Origin: Sphaerosporella brunnea
Lineage: Eukaryota > Ascomycota > Pezizomycetes > Pezizales > Pyronemataceae
DNA length: 58,145 nucleotides
Direction: 5' to 3'
NCBI GenBank assembly: GCA_008704415.1
Contig: VXIS01000310.1
Coordinates: forward strand, 1-58,145
The position numbers and the translations under genes were made by a program. The notes beneath the pieces are model-generated. The model was not told the origin of the DNA. It worked only from the letters and a program-made list of their open reading frames with translations, and did no database searches. Numbering within the stretch: the stretch's first letter is position 1; each line of letters starts with the position of its first letter. Positions 20,671 to 32,301 of the stretch are shown piece by piece.

Positions 20671-21483
20671 CTGGAATCCCCTGCGGAAACAATATTGAGA
20701 GGCCCCGTCACGTGTGTGGCGGGGTGAGCAGGGTTGTCCGACAGCGGGATCTGCACTGATTAGTCAGGCAGAGACGCTGGTTTGTAATGAGCGGGTTACC
20801 ATTCACTGCAATTACGGTCTGAGACAGAGGGCAGCGAGGCCGCAGCGGAGCTGGTAACCCCGGTAACGGGCATTCATATATGTGCAACTTTTTTTTATTA
20901 TTATTATTATTAAGTCAGGTAGTATTTGGCTGGGTAATTGGCGGTGTATGGTGAATAAAAAAGCTGCTATTATGCTCCATACCACGTGGATGTACATAGT
21001 TGGGAAATGGAATAGAATTGTATCTGTCCGGGCGGGTGCTGGCGGTGAAGTGAGACGGTCTTGCCTCCTCGACTCAAACCCACTCAACTAGCTCAGATCG
21101 CTTTCTTTCTGTCCGCAAGGGATTGACCAAGCTCCAGTTGTCTTATGGCCACAACGCAGGCTTCCGGCGAGCTCAGATAGCACCTGCAATCAGAACCAAA
21201 CCCAGGGCCAGGAGAGGGGGAGCCCTGAGGACCAAACCGCAAACCGTCTAGGACCGCCGCGGAGCGTTCTCAGCAGAGCTAGAGCGTGCCAGTGTGATCT
21301 TGACGACCGGTTGCGCGACTTCCATCCGCTGTGGGACCTCTGCGGACCGAACCGATCTTGAGCAGGCGTACCCGGCACACATATTTGCTGCAGCAAAACT
21401 CGTGCTATTACTACTGTTTCCATCTGTACAAACCCTTATACAGGTGGGAAACATGAAAGACGTAAGGCCATGAAACAGAAGGA
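20671..21483. other. No gene recognised; short ATT microsatellite
   Basis: Contains a T-run followed by about five TTA/ATT units at 20889-20913. Otherwise only short ORFs without motifs. Confidence 0.4.
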
Positions 21484-21762
21484 ATGTGTACGATGCAGAT
21501 TTCAAATGCGGCGGGTGGGTCAGCGTTCAGCGCCGACTCAGACGGCGACTCTGAGCTTCCACTTGATCACCGCAATGCATTGTTGACTCGCGCGCCTAAA
21601 GGGCGGCCACCAAAAAAACGGCTGCGCAACGGCAACGTTAGGCGATTTCAACGGCCAGCCCTTGATGGGTTGCCCGATATTCCGGACAGGGCACCACCCA
21701 GGTGCAGCACATGCAACACAGTTGGTCACTATGCGGATTCCTGCACACGGCCTCATATCTGA
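21484..21762 (+). pseudogene. Mutator-like transposase C-terminal end (AT-hook and zinc knuckle)
   Basis: A 92-residue ORF containing a basic AT-hook-like APKGRPPKKRL followed by a CCHC knuckle RCSTCNTVGHYADSC near the stop. This arrangement (basic GRP-K linker then CCHC as the last domain) is typical of the C-terminus of Mutator-like transposases. The catalytic DDE core is not upstream, so this is a remnant. A small stand-alone knuckle protein is the alternative. Confidence 0.45.
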
Positions 21763-21924
21763 TAGCTGGTAGGAGCCCGTTGTTTTTGCAAGTTGAGGGA
21801 GCAGGAAGCGGAAAGGGAGCAGGGAGCAGAAAGGTCGCGGGTGCATATAGTATCTAGCAATGATCACCTTAAAACGCGACTGCAGAAGTAATACCTACTA
21901 GTAGTTGTAAGGCGAGTCCACTTA

Positions 21925-21972
21925 ACACGCAAAAAGCCACGCGAAACCCCACGCGAAGACCCACGCAAAATA
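21925..21972. repeat. 12 bp tandem repeat, four units
   Basis: CACGC recurs exactly every 12 bp (21925, 21937, 21949, 21961) with A-rich spacers, for example CCACGCGAAGAC. It leads into a block (21973-22065) of GTATCCTAC and GGGGGTATGCTGC words that resembles a Mutator-type terminal region. Confidence 0.6.
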
Positions 21973-22191
21973 GTTGGTGGGTATCCTACATAAGATTTTT
22001 GGTCGTGGTATCCTACAAATTTCAACCTCGGACGGGGGTATGCTGCATAATTACCGTTGTTTTTTTGCTATATGATCTCACTTTTCAGCAGCATCGCTCA
22101 CCCTCAGACACTGCGTCGGCATGCTTTTGATATCACTCGGCTGCTGCCAAATTGGGTTTCGTTTCTTAGTCATGAAGTTTTTTCGGCATTA

Positions 22192-22619
22192 AAGTCCCGA
22201 CCCACTTGATTTCGCACCCCACTTGATAGTGCATTGATAAGATAAGAGATAATCTATGCCTCTATCTCAATTCCCGTCGAGTGAGATTCTGCGATTGTCC
22301 CCGCACGCCCCACGCCCTTGGCTCCACAATACCGCCTTCCCGCCCTGGATTCACCAGAATACTCTTGAACGTCTCGCGGTCTGGATTCTGAAAAAGAAGC
22401 TCGAGCAGAAAAAAATGGGTACAATTGGCAGCGAAGAGTCAGCCAGGTGAGAAGTGTAAAAACGGGTATAGATCGCGAAAATATATCCATTTTTTTGTGT
22501 AGGTCATCCCTGGTGCGCTGGAAGGATTTCACTCAATAGATTGTCATTGACGCGTAGATTATCTCTTGTCTTATCAATCCACTATCAAGAGGGGTGCACC
22601 ATCAAGTGGGTCAGGACTT
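22192..22619. mobile_element. 428 bp MITE (family 'AAGTCCCGACCC'), long-TIR form
   Basis: Ends AAGTCCCGACCCACTTGAT / complement, flanked by TA on both sides (22190-22191 and 22620-22621), as for Tc1/mariner-type target sites. TIRs extend about 70 bp, down to GATAAGAGATAATCTA. Compared with the copy at 36320, both TIRs carry an extra segment of about 16 bp (GCACCCC plus a second CTTGAT). The interior is related to 36320-36721 in the opposite orientation. Non-coding. Confidence 0.75.
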
Positions 22620-22627
22620 TACGAGTG

Positions 22628-22825
22628 AACACCCGTGCGGTGACCACACGGTGTGGAGTCATTAGTACAGCGCCACTCAATGCAAAGTCATGTGTACGTC
22701 GCATTCAGGGCGTATGTGTGTGAAACTCAGCGCAGTTACTTTGATTCAGTGTCCTCGCAGAAGCTCCTCCACGGATCCACTCCAGAATAGTAGAGCTGGA
22801 CAGTCGCTCCGCAGTGTCGTCGCTG
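22628..22825 (+). repeat. Dispersed repeat, copy 1 (mate at 33653)
   Basis: Shares with 33653-33835 ordered words: GTG-GTG-CCACAC, AGTCAT, ACGT-CATTCAGGGCG or -CAGTCAGGGCG, TGTGTTTGAAAC or TGTGTGTGAAAC, GCGCAGTT and ATTCAGTG. Roughly 70% similar by eye. No ORF. Confidence 0.45.
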
Positions 22826-23042
22826 AAGCGCCGGAAACTTTGCTCTATATATATAGGAATCCTGTAGTTTCAACCTTGTAGGGGATCAATCAATGAGTGC
22901 TGTAATACGAATCAGTGCAGTCTATGGTACAAGAGTGCCTATGGATATTGAAAAAAAAACTGCATATCACCAACCCCTCATTCGGCACCCCCCAACACTA
23001 GTCCACTCATGCAATATGCCTCTACACAGACAAAACTCCGTC

Positions 23043-25316
23043 CTACGCGGCCTTCTCAAGGTCGACCAGCGCCCTGGCCCATGGGGCGTCGGCGTGCTCT
23101 CGCCGCCAGTTACCGGCCCGAAAAAGCTCGACGACAAAGGAAAATCCCTTCCGGTATCTCTCCATATCAAACGGCCGTTTATCGCTGTCCGCCATGAGGG
23201 TGGTTTGCACACAGTACAGATCCCAGCGTTCCATTTCCTCCCAACCGGAACCACCGCTCTTGACCACCGTCACCAACACGAACACCATGTATGCGATGAC
23301 ATCGTTACGTATCCACGCAAACTCGGTCAGTTCGGTGAAGGATTCCAAACTGGCTATGATGTACGAAATATCCTGTGGTGTGCACAGCTTCAGCACTGCG
23401 TCTGCATCCGTCAGTGCGGCTGCGGTGAGAAGTGGCGGCACAGCGCAAATATCCTCAAATCCGCACAGGCCCTTGACACTCCAATTTCCGGTCCAGGCAG
23501 GGAACAGCTCCAGACAGCGTGCCCAAATGGCAACGTGATGAGGGGTGTGGATGTCAGCCGTCCTCACGCCCCAGAGAGCCTCGGGCCTCAGCGGCCCCTC
23601 AAATTCATATTCCTCATATACAAGGCTGACGGGCATGTACTTGCAAGTTGGGAAGAAATACCGGGGCGCGGCGGGCGTCACACTGTCTTCGCTGTGGGAA
23701 TCTCGCCATTGGAAGGGTTCCTCCGTCTTTGCGCCCGCCGCTATCAGTATGGAGATGACTCGGCGTAATGGGCTGCGCCGCTCCAGGAAGACTTTCTCTT
23801 TCTCCCGCCGACCTTCCTCAGGGTAGCAGTGATTAGCCAACGTCTCTGGGTGTAGGAACCCCAGCTGCAGAAGGGCATGAAGTAGCGGCACCCCATTCCT
23901 CTGCTCGTGGAGAGCATGCACACCCGCGTCGTCCGCATGCATCTGCTGGATCAAATCAACAGCCGGTGACATCGTGCCGGTCTCCAGGATATCGTCGATT
24001 ACCGCGTTCCACAGCCCGCCAAGCGCGCCGGGCGGGAATAGCTTTACTCGGCCGTCGTCTGCGTCCTCGACGCCGGTTGTCGTCCCAACGTAGCCGTTCC
24101 AGGCGTCGGCGCAGAGATCTCCATCTGCGCTCCAGAATCCACCTTCCATACTGTCATCAGAGGTTGCAGGGGCCTGTATGGAGACGCTGCGGATCGGGAA
24201 TGGGGGGCTCAGATGGGAAAATACGAGCTGGACCTTTTCAGGGTCGCGGAACCTGACCGCCCACATCAAGATCATTCTGCGCGCCGAGACAGAAAACGTG
24301 ATTCTGTCCAGCAGGTCCCGCACAAACGCTGTTGGCAAATCCCAAATGCGCCTTGTGCCCCCACGGTGAGCTATTTCTTGGGCGATGACGTCGAGCCGGA
24401 GGAGGCAACCCCATAGCTGGCGCCAATTGCTCAAGGCCGCAGTTTGCACAGACCCGCGGAAACGATCGTCTACATCGGAAGGCATCGGACCACGTATAGC
24501 TGCAGAACGTCGCTGGCTGTCGACAAACGGAATGGCGCGGCACTTCCACGTCCATTCTCCGCTCTCCTGGATTTCGACCCAATCGCGCTTGGGGTTCTGC
24601 ATGGGGTCGGCAATGAACCCTGGGATCGCAAAGACGCACTCTGCCAACGTCTCCAACGGGCACGGCTGCGGATAGCCGCTGTTGTCCAGTCGTTCATTGA
24701 CCACGTCCAATACCGCCTCCAGGCATGAAACGGCCCCGGCGGGCAAGCATCCGCATCTCTGGACTGCTTGTACCAGGATCGTCAAAACAGAAATGCCTCG
24801 ATCGCCCCACTCGATTTTCCGGTGTCCTTCCACCGCTTTGGCCAGGTTCTCTTTATCCATTCCCTTGGCCATTACCACTGCCGACTCCGTGCGGCCCATC
24901 AAGATCGCATATCCAAGCTGCATGGCAAGCTTACTCCCTATGAACTTCAGCAGCAGTTCGAGTGGTCGGACAGCATTGCGCTCGATGCATTCTCTAGCGG
25001 CGGGTATAGCGTCCACGTTGTCGTCAGGAAGGCGCCTCAGGATCCTTCCGAGACAGCTGACAGGCAGCTGTTGCCGCACCGCACAACGCAGAAGATGCGG
25101 GTAGGAGGGTGCCGGTAGGGTGCCGATGTAGCAGTCAAGTGCTTGGTTTCCCGTGGTGTACAACAGGGCCATAATCAGAGAAATGTGGTCACCGACCGAC
25201 CAGTCGCCATCGCAGAGGTGTCCTAGAATCTCCAAGTGGAGTTCATTTGGGATGTTGATGAATGGGCAGATGGTAGCAATCTGGTTCTTCGGTGAGGGCG
25301 GTGCCGGATTATCCAT
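23043..25316 (-). CDS. F-box-containing protein, 757 residues
   Basis: A single uninterrupted frame of 757 residues from an ATG (25316-25314). Residues 20-34 (INIPNELHLEILGHL) match the start of an F-box, the SKP1-binding motif of SCF ubiquitin-ligase adaptors. The motif is N-terminal, as usual in fungi. The remaining 700 residues are mostly helical by composition, with weakly ankyrin-like stretches (HALLQLGFLHPETL, VISILIAAGAK), which would be the substrate-recognition part. The substrate is unknown. A TATA element lies about 210 bp upstream on the same strand. No frameshift or stop interrupts it, unlike nearly everything around it, so it is probably under selection. The F-box call rests on one motif and is moderately sure; the gene itself is very likely real. 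Confidence 0.75.
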   Translation of the reverse strand: MDNPAPPSPKNQIATICPFINIPNELHLEILGHLCDGDWSVGDHISLIMALLYTTGNQALDCYIGTLPAPSYPHLLRCAVRQQLPVSCLGRILRRLPDDNVDAIPAARECIERNAVRPLELLLKFIGSKLAMQLGYAILMGRTESAVVMAKGMDKENLAKAVEGHRKIEWGDRGISVLTILVQAVQRCGCLPAGAVSCLEAVLDVVNERLDNSGYPQPCPLETLAECVFAIPGFIADPMQNPKRDWVEIQESGEWTWKCRAIPFVDSQRRSAAIRGPMPSDVDDRFRGSVQTAALSNWRQLWGCLLRLDVIAQEIAHRGGTRRIWDLPTAFVRDLLDRITFSVSARRMILMWAVRFRDPEKVQLVFSHLSPPFPIRSVSIQAPATSDDSMEGGFWSADGDLCADAWNGYVGTTTGVEDADDGRVKLFPPGALGGLWNAVIDDILETGTMSPAVDLIQQMHADDAGVHALHEQRNGVPLLHALLQLGFLHPETLANHCYPEEGRREKEKVFLERRSPLRRVISILIAAGAKTEEPFQWRDSHSEDSVTPAAPRYFFPTCKYMPVSLVYEEYEFEGPLRPEALWGVRTADIHTPHHVAIWARCLELFPAWTGNWSVKGLCGFEDICAVPPLLTAAALTDADAVLKLCTPQDISYIIASLESFTELTEFAWIRNDVIAYMVFVLVTVVKSGGSGWEEMERWDLYCVQTTLMADSDKRPFDMERYRKGFSFVVELFRAGNWRREHADAPWARALVDLEKAA

Positions 25317-25319
25317 GCT

Positions 25320-25523
25320 TCGTCGTTATGAACTCTCCGGTATCAAGTCCGTCCTTGCTCTGTGTAGAGATGTGTACGGTTCTCTTCGTAGTTCGTCTCG
25401 AGGCTGATCGCTGTATTCGGGATCGAATGTGCAGTATGATCTCCGTCCTTGCTTGATGGTGATCTTCGAATCCGGTATCGAATCTTCAGTGTGGGTTCTG
25501 CGGACTGTCACCAGCTGGTACGG
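25320..25523 (-). promoter_or_regulatory. 5' leader of the F-box gene with short direct repeats
   Basis: Between the TATA element and the ATG, (+ strand) TCCGTCCTTGCT occurs twice (25348 and 25444) and GG-ATCGAAT-x-TTCAGT/TGCAGT occurs twice. These may be repeated regulatory words or the trace of a small tandem duplication. Confidence 0.3.
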
Positions 25524-25534
25524 CTATTTATATT
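25524..25534 (-). promoter_or_regulatory. TATA box of the F-box gene
   Basis: On the minus strand AATATAAATAG, about 210 bp upstream of the start codon, in otherwise GC-rich sequence. Confidence 0.5.
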
Positions 25535-25539
25535 GCGGG

Positions 25540-27860
25540 CGGTGAAAAGCTAGGGCTGGACATTTTGTGCCCCATGGCCGTTGAATCTGCACCCGGGGGT
25601 AACACCCTAGACCGCGCCACATTTTGACGGGTACAAGCTAGATCGCAAGGCCGCATCAGGAAGAGGATAACGAGTGCGGGGGTACAGTCATGAGAATAGA
25701 CGGACCAGCAAGACGGCACGTCGGGCTGTTTCGCATAACGTCACTGCCAGGCTCTGGGCGGAGGAGTCACAACAGGGGGATAGTTCTCAATTCGTTGCGC
25801 TTTGCCCACCACACTCTCCTGAACGAAATACACCGTTTGCTAATGGCCACCAACTAGTCACCCCACACAAGCCTGAATGTAATCTAGTTCTTAAGCAAAA
25901 GTGCATCTCGATGCTAGCAGCTTCGGCCTGGCACCCGATCACATCAGGAGAAGCTCCACACGGTTCTGCTGGTCATAAGCACTGTCGCCTCGCGCTTCAG
26001 ATTCTATCCGAGTCCGCACAACTACCTTTCCTCGTTGCTCGGTGGTTTGGACATACAGCGACAGCTCCAGAGGTGGGTTTGTGTATCACGCTGGGAATGT
26101 ACTTCGCTGTGTTCGCCGAGTATATGCTTCGCCAAAAGTTCCATTTGCTAATCTCTCCATCCAGCTCATTCAATGGTTTCTGCGGTGAATGAGCATCTTG
26201 CGAACGGGATGCGCCGCACCCAGTGAGGCCATTCCAACGGTTGCGTGCCGTTACTTTTGCCTCATCAAGATGCGCCGCCCACAGTCGACAATCCAACCAC
26301 TGACAGTCCCTCACAGAGCTTGTACGAGCGAATCCCCTTTCGAACCTAACATAACATCACGAGCGAACGACCTCCAGAAAGCAGCGTCTCTTTGCTCTAA
26401 GCAACCAGCTTCAGTCCGCTGGACTTGATACCTGTTGTGATTAGGGACGTGTTGCAGGCTCCGTCGACTGTGGTTTTGAGGCATGCTGTGCTTGCAAGAT
26501 TGAGAGCGCCAAAACGCTGACATCTACGATTGAGGCTGTGGCACCTCTACGCGCGAGGTAGGCCCGGGTACCACGCGGGTGCACGTCCTGATGGTGTGAG
26601 GGGCATTTTGGGGCTCAACGAAAATCTTTGCACTTTTGAACTGCGCCCCCGCGTACCCTCAGCGTCGCGCCGCTTGCACCCCCCACACCCCCGGCCTCCG
26701 AAGGCCTACGACGCCGTTCAATCGGTGGCAATTCCACGCCGACTGCCGGAACATATTGTTCAACATCAAAGTGCTCAGCTTCCCCGGGGTGGTTTATAAA
26801 GTCTTGTGGCTGAAGGGCGTCTCCCTTGGCCGGACACAGCGACGTTTCCACGCCAATAATCACATTTGCATTGTGTGTGATCCAGTTTATTGTCCGCATC
26901 CGACATGTAAAGATGATATAAGATTACTACAGTATCGACTTCCACTAGTACGGGAGAGGGTGATGAGGCGTTCCAACGCTTTATCGTAACGCGCTCTTCG
27001 GAGATGCAAGATCTTTCGCTGAACTTCCGTGACGGAGTCGGCGCTGACACGCGTCCCGAGCTTGGTCGAATGCCTTGTATCAAGACAAAAATCACGTAAC
27101 GACCGTTGTGCTCACGAGTCTAAACTGTGCTCTGCAGTCCAACACGCTCCGTACCATCAAGCGCATACACTCACATATTCAAGCGATGGATGAATCAAAC
27201 CAAAAGGTAAGTGAAGAAGGAATTGGTATGAGGGACAGGTTAAGTATTTCATCATCCGGAGGGCCTACGTGTTCAGACTGCACTTTGCACCCCAACGGTG
27301 CCTATGCAACACGACCGCTGAACAATGAACCGCAAATTCTATGGAACGTCAACTGTTAACATCTACGGCCTAGGTATAACTGGATTAGCCTCTCCCCCCT
27401 CCCACCGAATGACAAGCTGCGTTACAAGCGGGTTGTTCAATACTGAAACCGTGCGTCAGGAGGGGCCTCCATCGTCCGCGGTTCTATCTATAGCTGGCTC
27501 TGTGAGGCTATAGAACACCAATAGCCCGTTCCAGAGAGACGAGAAGGTGCTTAACCCCAAATACAGGGAAGACACTTCAACCTGGAAGTTGGCCAGCACG
27601 TCCCTCAGGTCGTTCACGTGTACTTTCACCTCCACCTGCGCTCCCTGCCGCTATTTGGCGTCTCCCTTCACCACCGCGACATCTGCGGCGACCCCGGCAT
27701 GACGAAACGGGAATGCGCGTGGCGATTCCGAATGCCATAATCATGATCCCGCGATCCTAGCCCCGACGTAGAATCTATCAAGTTGCGGGTTCAGCATATC
27801 GGACGTCCGCGCAGCTTGCGATCTGATCCGAAAGCCAGAGAGTGGAAGACCGCTTCTCGG
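25540..27860. other. 2.3 kb without a recognised gene
   Basis: Several short ORFs on both strands show no motif. A minus-strand stretch at about 27540-27660 has coiled-coil-like composition (VEVKVHVNDLRDVLANFQVE) but lacks a start or context. Confidence 0.4.
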
Positions 27861-27869
27861 GCCCATTAC

Positions 27870-28137
27870 TGACTGCCCTAGTGATGCCATTCGGTCCCCG
27901 CCGACTTCCAACGGTTCATCAACGATACTCTGTCACTGTTTCTGCACCGCTTTGCCTCCGCTTACTTTCACAACATCCTGATCTACTCGGATACGCTGGA
28001 AGAGCACCAAGATCATATTCCACAGGCCGTCCGCTGGCTCTCGGAAGCAGGAATCCACCTGAAACCGGAGAAATATGAATTCCACCACCGGGCAGTCAAG
28101 TATCTTGGGCTGATCATCGGCGTCGACGGAATACGTA
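27870..28137 (+). pseudogene. Ty3/gypsy reverse transcriptase fragment
   Basis: The plus-strand translation gives VMPFG, then after a small deletion or frameshift DFQRFINDTLSLFLHRF, then AYFHNILIYSDTLEEH, then GIHLKPEKYEFHHRAVKYLG. This is the palm-thumb region of gypsy-type RT. The catalytic YxDD box is changed to YFHN, so both metal-binding aspartates are lost. Only about 270 bp of the pol gene is visible and no LTR was found nearby. Confidence 0.75.
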
Positions 28138-31100
28138 TGTTCCCTTTTCCATCCCCAGTCCCCTCGTCGGCACTAGCTCGCAGCCTACTCACGCCATAGT
28201 TGAGATACTTTTTGATATGTGAGGAGGAAAGAGAAGGCTGTTTCGTAACTGGTTGCTGCGGTGGCGGTTTCTATTCAGATCCGAAAACATGACACCATCA
28301 AGTGGTTACCTCGCAGGTTTTTGCCAGATGGAGCAGTCCAACCGCGAATGCATGTTCGGAGTGTTACCTATCGCTACCGGAGGTTTTGTAGGGGACTAGC
28401 CTCGCAGGAGAGTATGCGTTTAGACGTCGCGTCATTCAACGATCGGGATGAATGACATGCAGGTACCCGGTTGCAATAGGGAGGTTTTGCTGTTCGATCT
28501 CAGATATCTCGTGCGTCTGCAGCATAGAGACCTACTAAAACTGCAAATCCGGCCTTCACGCAGCATGGCTTATTCATCGCAGAGTGCGATTCTGTTTGTG
28601 ATGTGGCGTGCTCCAACAACCAAGGACAGCTCGACATGCACTGAGGTTGCATTGCCGGATGCACTAGATATCTAGTGTTATAGATATCTTAATGCGAGAA
28701 ACTAAGATGTCTCTTGCATCCAACAACGCATATTCGTGTCCGACAGAGCCAAGGCGCTTATGTATGCACACATGCAGGACCTTGATATGCGAAAATGGCG
28801 ACATCGGACGCAGCAAAACCTCCCTAATGTTGAGTCAACCGTTTGATGTATACTCCGGACGACACCTTGCAGGCACATTCAACGACGGCGGGGGCAGGGC
28901 AGGTATGACTGATGCCAGCTCTCATCGGACTACAACACAATCAACAGAATATACCCAATGTATAACCACAGCGGGAGTTGATTCCGCATCGTCTCATCAG
29001 CAGGAGAGATCCATGCAAATGACTAGTGAGAGCTTGTGAACAGTTCAAGCGGCCACGTCCGGAACTAGCGAGGCCCAACGCGTTGATTATCACTTGTTGC
29101 AGAGCGCCATTGCGTGGATTTGGCTCAACCATCCTTTGGTGTATTTGATCCCGTGTCACCGCAAATATGTCAACTGGAGCGACCGTCGTCCGGTCAGGCA
29201 TGCTCGATTATGTTTTGCAGCTGTCAGTGCTGACTCGTCAGTTCTGTCAATAAACGGATTCAGATTCCGCAGGTGGTGGCAAGCGGCATGTATAGCCACA
29301 TCCAATCCAATCACCACTCACCTAATGGCAAACAAGATCGCCATCCCAGTGCTGACTGAGCCCAATACGTTCATACCAATGAGTAATGCAGGGGCTGCAC
29401 CCCGTTCAATATCCGCCCAACGTCACTTGCACATGCACGCCTCAGGGCAACACTGGGCAAGGCGAGGTGTTTTGGCTCGCCATGGGCATCAACGAGTGGT
29501 GATACATGGACCGAGCCCACCGTGGCGTTGACACAAACACCATTACTGCGCGTTGATCCAAACTCCCCCTGCTCCCGAAAACACGTCCACGGCGACCGCT
29601 CCCGCTCCCAACACGCGCAGTGCAGAGCATGGAGACTTTGAAATGAGCTAACATGATTCTTGTATTCAACGATATGTTTCTGCGGGCAATAGTACGTTCA
29701 GAGAGATGGTCAAAACGCTTATCCCCATCTATAACGTTGGCAAGCACTGACATTGTTTCCGGCAGTGCATGATTCACGACCCATAGACAAGTCACAACAG
29801 CAGAAAATCCTCTCTGGTGCAGACTGAATCTCATGTCCATACCACCGACAATGTTATGTCAAGCGCCCAACTTTATGCCCGTGCGTGAAGAGGAATACTC
29901 CGCAGTGCAATCCCACACGCAATACTGTTCCACTGACAGATCTGTCACAGCCCCAGGACCTGGTTGAGTCACGCGCCCGGGTTGGCAGGATCCGGAATCG
30001 GCGGGAGAAGTGGGCGTATGCAAAGGTTCTGTGCAGCGGCAGTCGCTGGTTGCGGAAAGCGCTGGGCCATCTGTTCCTGATGTCTTCTGTAGGGATCCTC
30101 TTCCGTCCTCTTTTGGAAGGACAAAGAGTAGGCTGCGGCGAACAGGCGGTGTGTTTAACCGCTCTCTACGGTTATGATCTTCGCAGTCGGCAAAAACTGA
30201 CTTAGTACCGGGTGAGATCTGATACCTACCAAGATAACTGTGATTGAGGGCGGGTGTCCGGGGCAGTGATCGACATGGCTGTTCGCCCAACGGAGCGTTA
30301 CAACTTCAGTTGATACAAATACTGGCAACTGGCTTGCAACCATTCTGTTGACACGGCCGACGTACAAATAACAATAGCTTGTTTGCCGGTGCCATGTTCT
30401 CAGGATCAGTTTGCATCGAGGCACAGAACCACTTAATGCTTTTCCAGCAACCAACAGTCATGCCCACGGGGTCCTGAAGCCCATACGTCTCTTTGCAGAC
30501 CTGGATATTTGGAAAAGCATTGTAGCGACCATCCATTAGCGGACGGTTTGGAAGATAGCGCTACATACCCGAGGCGGTGGCTTGTTCGGTATTGCTACGA
30601 TCGATTGCGTTCCGTTGATGTGCTTAGTGTTGGTGATATAGGTCGCAGTGACGGTGGTGGATAGATTTTGCGGGCAATTTTCGACCCAGAAAGAACAAAG
30701 CAATATTTAGTAGCTGAGAAGCTCGACAGCTTTAGGGAAAACCGATAACCGGAGATCGTCTGTTGAGGATGATTGAGTTGATGAGCGTTGCGTGGAGGAT
30801 GCACTATTTGAGCATGAACTATTGGTCTGGGGCTGATTCGGTTCATTCAGGATCAGCTATTTCCGGACCATCCAGGCCAGGATTCTTTCGTGGAGGTGTC
30901 TTGGAATAGAGATCCACTGCCACGAATCTCTGAACGCGGCATAGCAAAACAATTAGACGAAGCTAAGGGCTTGATTGTATGTTGTATGTTGTATGCAGCT
31001 GACTGCGCGCGGAGGACGAACGATATCCGGCCACGTCCCGACCATTTCAGCTCGCCGGCACATAGGAATGGTGGGGGTTGCGGCGGCGACGATTACGCTC

Positions 31101-31354
31101 GCTTATATGATTGGGAACGGATACATTCCCCTGGCTGTGCACGACTGAATCCTCCTTTGTTGGGTCTGGTCGCCGTCAAGCCTCCAGCTTGGCTCGCCCG
31201 GAGCCATCACGCAAAACCATCTTTTTGAATGCCGTTTTTTACAGTTTCGCACGGATGGTTGTCGCCTCCTGTTGCTGGCCGAACGGCCGGTTGGGGTATC
31301 CAGCGTTGTGTACACCAGACTCCGGGATTATTCATGTGTGTTTTTTTTTTAAGC
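28138..31354. other. 3.2 kb without a recognised gene
   Basis: Only short, unsupported ORFs. The longest (29859-30290 minus, 29094-29531 plus) show no domain, repeat or promoter context. Confidence 0.4.
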
Positions 31355-31895
31355 GGAAGACATAGAATCCACGGTGCCGGCGGGGTCAATGAATGGTGCA
31401 AACGCGCAGGGTGTGAGACAAGAGGTTTTGCGGTGCGCTTGCGAGCTGATCATCGGCGCGTTTTTTTTGTTTCTTTTGCTGGAAAACATATTTCCGGGGA
31501 CACAGAAATCGTGGTGCGGGTGGGCTTTTGTACAGTGCAGGGGAGCACGGTGCGAGGCAAAATGGTCAACTTACTTCTCTACAGGCTTTGTGTGATGCAT
31601 TTGGGAGACGTTGATCGCTCTGTGGTGTTTCTTTGCATGAGAGCATATTGCGGTGGACACAGGAATCGTCGCGCAGCCGGGGTTGGTGAACGCGGCAGCG
31701 AGCGCAGTTCCAGAGAAAATGGTCAACTTACATCGCTGCATGTTTTGCATAGTTTTTGTGGGCGGCGTATTGGCGTGGTCTTTTTCTTTCATTGTTAGTA
31801 TATCACCAAAGACACAGAATTCTTTGGGTGGGCGCCGGCGAGCATTGAGTGCGCCAACGTGGTCAATTTACTTCGCTCAAGACTTTGGGCGGTAC
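31355..31895. repeat. Degenerate tandem array, about 150 bp period
   Basis: The anchor word GACA(C/T)AGAAT recurs at 31361, 31499, 31657 and 31811. A second anchor, ATGGTCAA-TTAC, recurs at about 31562, 31720 and 31859, giving four worn units. T-runs precede the first two units. No ORF spans the array. Confidence 0.5.
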
Positions 31896-32293
31896 TGAAG
31901 ATGGGGGAGACAAGAGTCTCACTTGCAAGGAACATTTATGATTGATGCCGCACCCTGTCACTCACACCGTGCCGACGCGGTATGTTTCAATGTGCTATTG
32001 GGTTTTGTCCATCCCGCTCGGGAAATCCAAAGACCGTGATCACGACGATCAGAAGCCAGTAATCCAACAGCCGCCTGCCTGACGTAGAAAGATTTCCCCC
32101 AAAAACACCGCCACGTTCACATCCTCCGCAAATAGTGAAACGGCCGACTGACGTCTCCCTGGTGCGAAATGATCCCCCTGAAACATCAGAGAGCAGAACA
32201 GCAGCCGCCTAAAAAACGCGAAGGATTGCGCGTAACCTCGTGGTGTGGTGAGGTCGTTCAGGTCCTTGAACCGCAGGCTGGTGTCGATCGCAC

Positions 32294-32301
32294 CCTGTGA
32301 C
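32294..32301. repeat. Left target-site duplication CCTGTGAC
   Basis: Eight bases before the TIR at 32302; seven of eight match CCTGGGAC at 32715-32722. Confidence 0.6.

Noticed and set aside
22893..23768. 291-codon plus-strand open frame
   Set aside because: Fully antisense to the F-box gene; its composition is the shadow of that coding strand.
25997..26314. 105-codon minus-strand frame overlapping a 172-codon plus-strand frame
   Set aside because: Each opposes the other, and neither shows a motif or a promoter.
29859..30290. 143-codon minus-strand open frame
   Set aside because: No domain, repeat, promoter or paralogue; its length is unremarkable for GC-rich DNA.
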